Part shown: positions 1 to 4,898 of the stretch, piece by piece
How positions within the stretch are numbered: the stretch's first letter is position 1
Layout of the letters: every line of letters begins with the position of its first letter
DNA from: Candidatus Poseidoniaceae archaeon
GTDB lineage: Archaea; Thermoplasmatota; Poseidoniia; Poseidoniales; Poseidoniaceae
Length of the DNA: 5,128 nt
NCBI GenBank assembly: GCA_029250385.1
Contig: JAQXFJ010000244.1
Coordinates: 1 to 5,128 of the forward strand
Reading direction: 5' to 3'
Program-made: the position numbers and the translations under genes
The notes under the pieces: generated by a model
Told to the model about the DNA's origin: nothing
Seen by the model: only the letters and a program-made list of their open reading frames with translations
Databases searched by the model: none

Positions 1-403
1 AGTTGCTGCAGTAATAATATTACTAATTAGGTTGAAGGACTCGAGTAAAACTAAACCTCAAGCTGTTAAATCATTAGTTTCTGAGAGTAAAAAATCAACA
101 GAGGTTTCGGCAATTAAAGTTGAAATAAGTTGTCCTGAGTGCTCTAGACAATTAAGGGTTCCACAGAATTATTCTGGTACAGTAAAATGTCCAGACTGTG
201 CTAATAGTTTTGAAGTTGATGATTCAACTGAAGAAATTGAAGAAATTGAAGAAGAAGAAATAGTCGAAACTCCAAATGATGGTAAAATTGAAATTTCATG
301 CCCAGACTGTAGTCAGAGTTTGCGTATTCCAAGTTCATATGAAGGTTCAGTTAGGTGCCCATCGTGCAAAACCATTTTCAAATCAACAGATAGTGAAGTT
401 TGA
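1..403 (+). CDS. C-terminal part of a membrane-anchored protein with two tandem zinc ribbons (5' partial)
   Basis: The reading frame is open from base 2 to the TGA at 401-403, so the gene enters from the left. Codons 2-28 encode a purely hydrophobic stretch (VAAVIILLI) followed by RLKDSSKTK, which looks like the end of a transmembrane helix with a positive cytoplasmic flank. A TTG at 32 is therefore very unlikely to be the start. Counting from that TTG as residue 1, a Ser/Lys-rich linker leads to two zinc ribbons with cysteines at 34, 37, 53, 56 and at 90, 93, 109, 112. Both have spacing CPxC-x15-CPxC and the pattern ISCPxCxxxLRxPxxYxGxVxCPxC, which resembles the MJ0042 / zinc_ribbon_4/5 finger family. 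A Glu-rich segment (about 65-79) separates them. The role is unknown: such ribbons may bind zinc structurally or mediate protein contacts. The DtxR-type regulator next door makes a metal-related membrane function possible, but this is inference. Confidence 0.8.
   Translation, partial: VAAVIILLIRLKDSSKTKPQAVKSLVSESKKSTEVSAIKVEISCPECSRQLRVPQNYSGTVKCPDCANSFEVDDSTEEIEEIEEEEIVETPNDGKIEISCPDCSQSLRIPSSYEGSVRCPSCKTIFKSTDSEV
119..217 (+). repeat. Zinc-ribbon repeat unit 1 (protein-level duplication)
   Basis: This is the first of two 33-residue zinc-ribbon modules, from VEISCPEC to FEV. It carries four cysteines spaced C-x2-C-x15-C-x2-C. Aligned without gaps to the second unit, 17 of 33 residues are identical, including all four Cys, the Pro after the first Cys of each pair, and the L-R-x-P and Y-x-G positions. 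This suggests an internal duplication. Confidence 0.8.
230..262 (+). repeat. GAAGAAATT microrepeat encoding the Glu-rich linker
   Basis: Two perfect tandem copies of GAAGAAATT (230-238, 239-247) are followed by a GAA-expanded third copy that ends in ATA (248-262). They encode EEI-EEI-EEEEI, the acidic spacer between the two zinc ribbons. The in-frame 9-bp unit suggests growth by replication slippage, so linker length may vary between strains. Confidence 0.65.
287..385 (+). repeat. Zinc-ribbon repeat unit 2 (protein-level duplication)
   Basis: This is the second 33-residue zinc-ribbon module, IEISCPDC to FKS, with cysteine spacing identical to unit 1 and 17 of 33 residues identical. It sits almost at the C terminus: only a few residues follow before the stop codon. 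Confidence 0.8.
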
Positions 404-410
404 ATAATAA
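402..410 (+). promoter_or_regulatory. TATA-like box upstream of the DtxR-family gene
   Basis: The sequence GAATAATAA overlaps the upstream stop codon, and its AATAATAA core begins 26 nt before the GTG start at 429. This is where an archaeal TATA box would sit for a leaderless transcript. A purine-rich stretch (GGAAGG, AGGGAT) lies between it and the GTG and could alternatively act as a weak ribosome-binding site in an operon. No DtxR-type palindrome is visible in the 25-nt gap. Confidence 0.4.
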
Positions 411-428
411 GGAAGGATAGGGATTAAT

Positions 429-1088
429 GTGTCAAGCGGCCATTTCCAAGAGTTTGAAGATGAGTATCTAGAGATGATGTATCAATTTTATGAAAAAGAT
501 CCGGACTCAAGAGTACGGACCGGTGATTTGGCAGAGGCTTTGCGTGTCACCCCTGCATCGACTACAGAGATGGTACAAAGACTAGCAGTTAAAGGATTTT
601 TAGACTATGTTCCCTACAAGGGATCAAGTCTGACAGAACAAGGCCTTATTCATGGTAAGAAAATGAAGCGTAGGCATAGGTTAGCAGAAGTTTTGTTAGA
701 ACATCTGCCGTTTGATGGGAATCAACATTCGACAGCTTGTCGACTCGAACACGCAATTGACGATGATTTAGAGGTCGCGTTAACCATATACTTGGACAAC
801 CCTGTAAAAGACCCTAGCGGAACAAAAATACCAACCATGTCATCCGATATCGAAGAAAGGGTTACAAAATTAAATTCTGGGCTTAGTTCACTCGCAAATT
901 TGGCAGTTGGCAGTAGCGGTGTTGTCAAAATCATTGCATTGGGTAAACTTGAAACCGATCTTGTTAACCAATTTAACATCACTATTGGCGATATAATTAG
1001 CAAAACTGGTGACAGTAGCTACCAATGTAATGATTCCGATATTCAATTGCATGATGACATTGCTGCAAAAATGATAATAAGTCATTAA
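429..1088 (+). CDS. DtxR/MntR-family metal-dependent transcriptional regulator with FeoA-like C-terminal domain
   Basis: A 219-residue cytoplasmic DNA-binding repressor, the usual length for three-domain DtxR proteins. Residues about 10-75 form the winged helix-turn-helix (RTGDLAEALRVTPASTTEMV, then LTEQG in the wing). Residues about 76-140 form the dimerisation and metal-binding domain. Aligned to DtxR, the ancillary-site ligands correspond to His83, Glu87 and His100, and the primary-site ligands to Cys104, Glu107 and His108 (motif ACRLEH). Glu12 occupies the position of DtxR Met10 / MntR Asp8. The conserved loop DPSGTKIP follows, and residues about 146-219 resemble the FeoA/SH3-like domain. 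Cys104 is DtxR/IdeR-like rather than MntR-like (Glu), which favours Fe2+ over Mn2+, though Glu12 is closer to the MntR arrangement. The start is GTG at 429; the overlapping ATG at 427 is in a frame that soon meets a stop. Targets probably include metal uptake genes (family knowledge, not seen here). Confidence 0.92.
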   Translation: MSSGHFQEFEDEYLEMMYQFYEKDPDSRVRTGDLAEALRVTPASTTEMVQRLAVKGFLDYVPYKGSSLTEQGLIHGKKMKRRHRLAEVLLEHLPFDGNQHSTACRLEHAIDDDLEVALTIYLDNPVKDPSGTKIPTMSSDIEERVTKLNSGLSSLANLAVGSSGVVKIIALGKLETDLVNQFNITIGDIISKTGDSSYQCNDSDIQLHDDIAAKMIISH

Positions 1089-1091
1089 ACT

Positions 1092-1139
1092 ACATTTATT
1101 TGACTCAACACTTTAGAATGGTGTCGACTTCGACCACCC
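1092..1139 (+). promoter_or_regulatory. Promoter/leader of the membrane-protein gene, copy 1 of a shared leader element
   Basis: This is most of the 51-nt gap before ATG 1140. It contains ACATTTATTT (1092-1101), a TATA-like TTTAGAAT (1112-1119) beginning 28 nt before the ATG, TGGTG (1119-1123), and CGACCA (1131-1136) ending 3 nt before the ATG. Essentially the same layout recurs at 2744-2792. TTTAGAAT would give a leaderless message. ACATTTATTT would instead give a leader of about 20 nt starting near the GGTG. As RNA, GGTGTCG (1120-1126) can pair with CGACCACC (1131-1138) around an ACTT loop with one bulged C, next to the start codon. Confidence 0.5.
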
Positions 1140-2741
1140 ATGGGTGATGATGAAATCACTGACCAACCTGTTGATTCTAAGGTTGAAGAGGACTCAGTTA
1201 ATGCTGATGATAATAATTCCAATTCAGATTCAGAGCATAGCTTTACTGAGACTGTCAAGACATTGAGTAATAATTCGATAAAAAAAATCAGGAAATGGAA
1301 CAATGAGGCGTTTTTATACGCATTTGATCGTCAATTAATTTCCTTTGGATTGAGATTATTATTATTCTTGCCAGGGTTCGCTATTCTAACTTTTTTTGGA
1401 GCATGGGCTTATGCTAACTCATCACCTGATTGGTGGGACAGTTTTATTGAACCAACCTTAAACCAAAGTTTTTCAACAATATTAGTGGGATTGGTATTTG
1501 TAATCTTGCTTGGTTACATACTTGCTTTGGCTCTACATAGGCACCGAGTTAATTTGACAATCAGGTCATTTGAAGAAGAAGTCAAAGCAGCACAATCAAA
1601 ACATTTGTCCATTAGATCATTGCATGGTTATGAGCCTCTCGAGGATTCAATAAAACGTTCAGTCACCAAGCACTTCTTTTCCTTAACTTGCTCTCTACTA
1701 GCGATATTTGCTTTATGTGGCATAGCATTTTATGGTATGCAAAGTGACATGGGGAAGAACCTACTTGCTCTCTCTTTTTCCTTGACCATGCTTTCACTTG
1801 GCCAACATATTGCGACTAGATCATCAAACTTCAATATGGCAGAACGAACTGGTCTTTTACAAGCATATAACTCACCAGTTCACCCATCAACTCTTGACAT
1901 GGTTTTTTCAGATTTAGTTAAATCACAACTCGACCCATTACTCAAGTCTGAATATGAGACTTTTGTGAAAGATGTTGAATCATACGTAAAGCGAGGCGTA
2001 GAGCCAAGGTTTGCTAGGGAGAAAATGATGATGACGCTTTACAAACATTCGCAAGGCCTCGACCTGTCATCAGTTTACTCAGAGTTTGGTGAAATTCTAA
2101 CTAAGGCTGGAGTGGGATTTGTTAAAAATCACGAGGTTTTTACCATCGAAGAATGGTTACTTATTATCGATTATATAGAATCACAATGCCCTGCCTTTTT
2201 CCGTATGATTGGACGAATTGAGGAGGATTTATCGGCGGGAAGAAAATCTATCAAAGACGATATAATTTTTGAAGTTGATATGGAAAATGTCGTTTACGGG
2301 AAGGCAAATTTATTTACCTATATGCACAATCTCTCAGATGAAACAAGAACAGTTGTATTAAGAGTTCAATCTCCTGACTTTAGGCCTCACGATATTGCGA
2401 TGACTTACCGCTTAAAACCTGGTGAAAAGCAATGGTGGCCTGCACAAGGATTGCCCCTCTCACAATCAGGTGATGATGATATTTTAGCAATTATGTCTGC
2501 TCTGTTAAGGGACGGTACGGTTGCATGGCAGTCTTTATTGCCTGAACGATTTGGAGAAGCAACAGTTTCGGTAAGACTCGAAGAAGTAAGCGGAGAATTA
2601 CTCATCGGTTCCCAAATGAATGTCCGAATACGCTCGGTATTCAAAGAAAGAATACGTGCCGCTAGTTCCCTTGTTTTCAATATAATCGGACTAGCAGGTA
2701 CATTAATTTCATCGACATTACTGACATTTTTCATTGTTTAA
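1140..2741 (+). CDS. Uncharacterised five-helix membrane protein with acidic N terminus and large soluble domain
   Basis: I do not recognise a family for this 533-residue protein. Residues 1-35 are strongly acidic and low-complexity (Asp/Glu/Asn/Ser). Predicted membrane segments lie at about 70-92, 112-133, 178-199, 206-225 and 507-533. HRHR just after helix 2 and Arg/Lys near residues 48-65 favour a cytoplasmic N terminus, which would place the soluble region 226-506 in the cytoplasm. That region is first helical (about 250-370). It then looks beta-rich (about 374-498: alternating strands, NLSDETRTVVLRVQ, LKPGEKQWWP, ATVSVRLEEV), resembling an immunoglobulin-like sandwich, but this is an impression only. 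ATG 1140 is chosen because the leader motif ends just before it and because the sequence it opens is continuous with the acidic tail. No enzymatic motif was seen. A scaffold, envelope or sensor role is possible but unsupported. Confidence 0.85.
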   Translation: MGDDEITDQPVDSKVEEDSVNADDNNSNSDSEHSFTETVKTLSNNSIKKIRKWNNEAFLYAFDRQLISFGLRLLLFLPGFAILTFFGAWAYANSSPDWWDSFIEPTLNQSFSTILVGLVFVILLGYILALALHRHRVNLTIRSFEEEVKAAQSKHLSIRSLHGYEPLEDSIKRSVTKHFFSLTCSLLAIFALCGIAFYGMQSDMGKNLLALSFSLTMLSLGQHIATRSSNFNMAERTGLLQAYNSPVHPSTLDMVFSDLVKSQLDPLLKSEYETFVKDVESYVKRGVEPRFAREKMMMTLYKHSQGLDLSSVYSEFGEILTKAGVGFVKNHEVFTIEEWLLIIDYIESQCPAFFRMIGRIEEDLSAGRKSIKDDIIFEVDMENVVYGKANLFTYMHNLSDETRTVVLRVQSPDFRPHDIAMTYRLKPGEKQWWPAQGLPLSQSGDDDILAIMSALLRDGTVAWQSLLPERFGEATVSVRLEEVSGELLIGSQMNVRIRSVFKERIRAASSLVFNIIGLAGTLISSTLLTFFIV

Positions 2742-2743
2742 CG

Positions 2744-2792
2744 ACATTTTTTCAAAGCGTAGATTTGAAATGGTGAACTCTTACGACCAACC
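2744..2792 (+). promoter_or_regulatory. Promoter/leader of the coiled-coil gene, copy 2 of the shared leader element
   Basis: This fills nearly all of the gap before ATG 2793. It shows ACATTTTTT (2744-2752), TATA-like TTTGAAAT (2764-2771) beginning 29 nt before the ATG, TGGTG (2771-2775), and CGACCA (2784-2789) ending 3 nt before the ATG. From the TTT onward, 24 of 32 aligned columns match the leader at 1112-1142, with a single 1-nt gap in the spacer. TGGT (2771-2774) and ACCA (2786-2789) form a dyad. In addition, ATGGT (2770-2774) is complementary to ACCAT (2790-2794), which includes the start codon. Confidence 0.5.
2747..2752 (+). terminator. T6 run after the membrane-protein gene (candidate intrinsic terminator)
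   Basis: Six consecutive T residues begin 5 nt after the TAA stop of the membrane-protein gene. Archaeal transcription can terminate at oligo-T tracts without a hairpin. The same tract aligns with ACATTTATTT in the other shared leader, so it could instead be part of the promoter region. Confidence 0.3.
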
Positions 2793-3791
2793 ATGCGCGG
2801 GAAGTTGAATGAGGGCGAAGAAAAGCCAGACGCAGAACTTCGTGAGAAGCTCCATGCAATGGAGTCCAGAGTTCGTAAGATGAGAGAAACTCGTAACAAT
2901 TTCAATGCTCAGGCTAAGGTTTCAGCAGAAAAGAGAAATTCAGTACAGTCTCAATATAAGGAACATCGAGAAAAAATTGAACTATTTGTTGCAGAAGTAA
3001 GAGCCATGCGTGCGGAAATAAAGTCCTTTAAAGAAAAGCGTAATGCCATTCAAAGTCAAATGCGTGACTTAATTTCACAAATTAAGGGTAAAAGAAAAGA
3101 TCGCACAGAAAAGCGTTCAGCCACAGCAGAATATGCTGATTTGAAACAACAAGTAGACGCTCTTGAAAAGAGATTTGAAACTACTTCTGTTGGTGTAAAT
3201 AAAGAAAAAGAAATGGTTAAGAAAATCAAAGAATTTTCTAAGAGGATTGAAGAACTAGAGCCTGAAGTCACTAAGTTCAAAATGGTTGAAGTAGATATGT
3301 CAGATATTGATTCAGCCATTAAAACCCTCAAAGCCGAGGCAGACGCCGCTCACAATTCAATGATTGAAGCGGTAGAGAGACTAAATGCCAAAACACCAGA
3401 AGTTGATGAGGCATTTGCTCACCGTGATTTCCTCAAGTCAGAGGGAGACAGATTTCATACTGAATTTGTCGAACTAAAGGAGAAGGCTAACGAAGTGCAT
3501 GCAAAGATAGAGGAATTGATGGTTGATGTCAACAAAGCCAAAGATGAATTAAAATCCGTAAGGGAAGAAAGAAAATCTTGGTTGACAGATCATAATGCAT
3601 CGGTCAAGAAGGAGATGAAAACAGGCGCACAGTCCGAAGAAGTCGCAGAATTACTTACTAATTCACTATTGTCCAATGGTTCTATTACATTTGGTGGATT
3701 GAGCAACGAAGATTTTGTTTCCAAATCTAAGTCAAAGAAATCTGACAAAAAGAAAAACATGCGAAGAGTTGATGTTTCTAGAAGAAGATAG
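2793..3791 (+). CDS. COG1340-type archaeal coiled-coil protein
   Basis: A 332-residue, highly charged, almost wholly helical protein with no signal peptide or membrane segment. Residues about 12-128 are one long coiled coil with repeats such as REKxxxxxxExRxxRxxRN and KEKRNAIQSQ. A break at 129-137 (ETTSVGVNKEKE) precedes MVKKIKEFSKRIEELE. This short T-x(4-6)-EKE-x-V-x-x-I pattern is a hallmark I associate with archaeal COG1340 proteins. The second coil (about 170-265) has regularly placed AxxxH/ExDxxH positions (His187, His210, His222, His236), also typical of the family. A small conserved-looking tail (about 281-309, LLTNSLLSNGSITFGGLSNE) and a very basic C terminus (KSKSKKSDKKKN...RRR) follow and could contact nucleic acid or ribosomes. 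Some relatives carry the name phosphoserine phosphatase, but no phosphatase motif is visible here. ATG 2793 is set by the leader. The biochemical role is unknown. Confidence 0.85.
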   Translation: MRGKLNEGEEKPDAELREKLHAMESRVRKMRETRNNFNAQAKVSAEKRNSVQSQYKEHREKIELFVAEVRAMRAEIKSFKEKRNAIQSQMRDLISQIKGKRKDRTEKRSATAEYADLKQQVDALEKRFETTSVGVNKEKEMVKKIKEFSKRIEELEPEVTKFKMVEVDMSDIDSAIKTLKAEADAAHNSMIEAVERLNAKTPEVDEAFAHRDFLKSEGDRFHTEFVELKEKANEVHAKIEELMVDVNKAKDELKSVREERKSWLTDHNASVKKEMKTGAQSEEVAELLTNSLLSNGSITFGGLSNEDFVSKSKSKKSDKKKNMRRVDVSRRR

Positions 3792-3794
3792 GTG
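3791..3794 (+). promoter_or_regulatory. GGTG Shine-Dalgarno-like site coupling the nucleotidyltransferase to the upstream stop
   Basis: GGTG overlaps the last base of the TAG stop (3789-3791) and lies 5 nt before ATG 3800. It is complementary to the CACC of the conserved archaeal 16S rRNA 3' tail (AUCACCUCC). Together with the 8-nt gap this supports translational coupling and fixes the start. The octamer GGTGTCGA (3791-3798) also occurs at 1120-1127 in the leader of the membrane-protein gene, but there 16 nt separate GGTG from the ATG. Confidence 0.55.
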
Positions 3795-3799
3795 TCGAT

Positions 3800-4855
3800 A
3801 TGATTGGCGTTATCATGGCCGGCGGCAAAGGTACTCGGCTTTATCCGTTAACAGCAAATAGACCTAAACCACTCGTAGAGGTTTTAGGCAAACCAGTAAT
3901 TGATTATGTCAATGATGCATTACTTGACGCAGGGGTAAAGGAAGTAATTTTGACTACAGGCTACCAGGGTGAAGGTTTGGTTTCTTTAGTAAAGGAATGG
4001 AACCAACAGAAATCAGGGGATTTTTCAGTTAATAATGAAGCTAGGCCGATGGGGACTGCTGGCAGCGTAAAATTATTGCAAGACAAACTTACTGATACCT
4101 TTATTGTAGCATCTGGTGATGCAATTCTTTCTTCTGATTTAAAAAAATTAATTTCAGCACACAAAGTTTCGAAATCTAAGGTGACAATGGCTCTTTGGGA
4201 GGTTGAAGATCCTACCCAGTTTGGTATTGTGGGCTTATCTTCCAAGAAGAAAGGGCAAATTGAAGCAAATCTTTCTGAAGGTTATATCACTAAATTTTTG
4301 GAAAAACCTTCCCTTGAAGATGCTTTTAGTAATGTTATAAACGCTGGATTATACATTATTGAGCCTGAAGTATTAGAGCATATTCCATTTGATACTAAGT
4401 ATGATTTTAGTAAAGATCTGTTTCCTAAATTATTGGGATTGGGATGGCCATTATACGCTAAGAAGCTAGATGGACTATGGTTTGATGTTGGTACCCCAAG
4501 TGAACTGGTAAGAGCACAGAATGAGTTAATTGTTAAACGCCTAGAACTACCTTTTAAGATCCCATCAGGTGAAATTACAGATGATGGTGGGTATATTTTT
4601 GACAAGGCTAACTCTCAATCTAGAGTAATTAAGAGTGTGCTTTGTGATCAAGTCTTAGTTGGTGAAAATTGTGAAATTGAAGATAGTTTAATCATGAACA
4701 ACTCAGAAGTTGGTGATTACACTAAAATTAAAAGTTCAGTTATTGGTAATAATGTTACTATTGGTTCTGAATGTTCTTTAGTTGGTTGTGTCGTTGGTGA
4801 CAACGTATCGATTAAAGATAAGACTAATTTAGTAAATTTACAAGTTGATTCCTAG
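3800..4855 (+). CDS. NDP-sugar pyrophosphorylase, mannose-1-phosphate guanylyltransferase-like
   Basis: A 351-residue cytoplasmic enzyme expected to join a sugar 1-phosphate to an NTP, giving an NDP-sugar and pyrophosphate for glycan, glycolipid or protein glycosylation. The N-terminal Rossmann-like nucleotidyltransferase domain (about 1-245) has the signature AGGKGTRLYPLT (7-18), RPKPLVEV with Lys23, GTAGS (85-89), SGDA with metal-binding Asp107, FGIV (141-144), FLEKP (166-170), NAG (181-183), YDFSKDLFP (201-209) and DVGTP with the second metal Asp229. All expected catalytic residues are present. Residues about 275-345 are imperfect hexapeptide repeats (VGENCEIEDSLI, VGDYTKIKSSVI, IGNNVTIGSECS, VGDNVSIKD) forming a short left-handed beta helix. 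The PLY...LDGLWFDVGTP region favours the GDP-mannose pyrophosphorylase-like group, but glucose-1-phosphate or other substrates cannot be excluded. There is no fused phosphomannomutase or acetyltransferase domain. It is probably co-transcribed with the coiled-coil gene. Confidence 0.9.
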   Translation: MIGVIMAGGKGTRLYPLTANRPKPLVEVLGKPVIDYVNDALLDAGVKEVILTTGYQGEGLVSLVKEWNQQKSGDFSVNNEARPMGTAGSVKLLQDKLTDTFIVASGDAILSSDLKKLISAHKVSKSKVTMALWEVEDPTQFGIVGLSSKKKGQIEANLSEGYITKFLEKPSLEDAFSNVINAGLYIIEPEVLEHIPFDTKYDFSKDLFPKLLGLGWPLYAKKLDGLWFDVGTPSELVRAQNELIVKRLELPFKIPSGEITDDGGYIFDKANSQSRVIKSVLCDQVLVGENCEIEDSLIMNNSEVGDYTKIKSSVIGNNVTIGSECSLVGCVVGDNVSIKDKTNLVNLQVDS

Positions 4856-4870
4856 ATAATTGATAGTATT

Positions 4871-4880
4871 GAATAAATAT
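4871..4880 (+). promoter_or_regulatory. TATA-like box upstream of the right-edge gene
   Basis: GAATAAATAT contains AATAAATAT starting 27 nt before ATG 4899, a good match in sequence and position to an archaeal TATA box driving a leaderless transcript. It lies 15 nt after the nucleotidyltransferase stop and so suggests a new transcription unit. It resembles GAATAATAA before the DtxR-family gene. Confidence 0.5.
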
Positions 4881-4898
4881 GACTTGTTGCAGGACTGG

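Noticed and set aside
27..33. TTAGGTT resembling half of a DtxR operator
   Set aside because: It lies inside coding sequence, has no matching second half-site, and 7-nt matches are expected by chance in AT-rich DNA.
32..34. TTG at 32 as the start of a 123-residue zinc-ribbon protein
   Set aside because: The same frame is open to the left edge and encodes a hydrophobic helix end directly before it. No ribosome-binding site or promoter can be placed, and the gene is better read as 5' partial.
427..429. ATG at 427 as the regulator start
   Set aside because: It is out of frame with the DtxR domain and meets a TAG within about 15 codons. The GTG at 429 opens the full-length family protein.
674..690. 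ATAGGTTAGC-like DtxR half-site within the regulator gene
   Set aside because: It is explained by codons for the conserved HRLAE segment, and no inverted partner is present.
722..1085. Antisense open frames opposite the regulator gene
   Set aside because: They mirror the coding strand of a well-supported DtxR-family gene, have no promoter or recognisable protein features, and overlap one another.
1085..1303. Antisense frame across the regulator/membrane-protein junction
   Set aside because: It runs opposite the acidic, Ser-rich N terminus and the leader, and its Ser/Leu-rich composition is what reverse-complemented acidic codons produce.
2405..2734. Antisense frame opposite the end of the membrane-protein gene
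   Set aside because: It shadows conserved-looking beta-strand and transmembrane coding sequence, with no start signal.
3056..3331. Antisense frame opposite the coiled-coil gene
   Set aside because: A Ser/Leu/Phe-rich product is the expected mirror of Lys/Glu-rich coiled-coil codons.
2793..3791. Phosphoserine phosphatase function for the coiled-coil protein
   Set aside because: This name is attached to some relatives, but there is no HAD-type DxDx motif or other phosphatase signature. The protein is almost entirely coiled coil.
3961..4605. Two antisense frames opposite the nucleotidyltransferase
   Set aside because: The sense strand encodes all catalytic motifs of the family. The reverse products show no domain.
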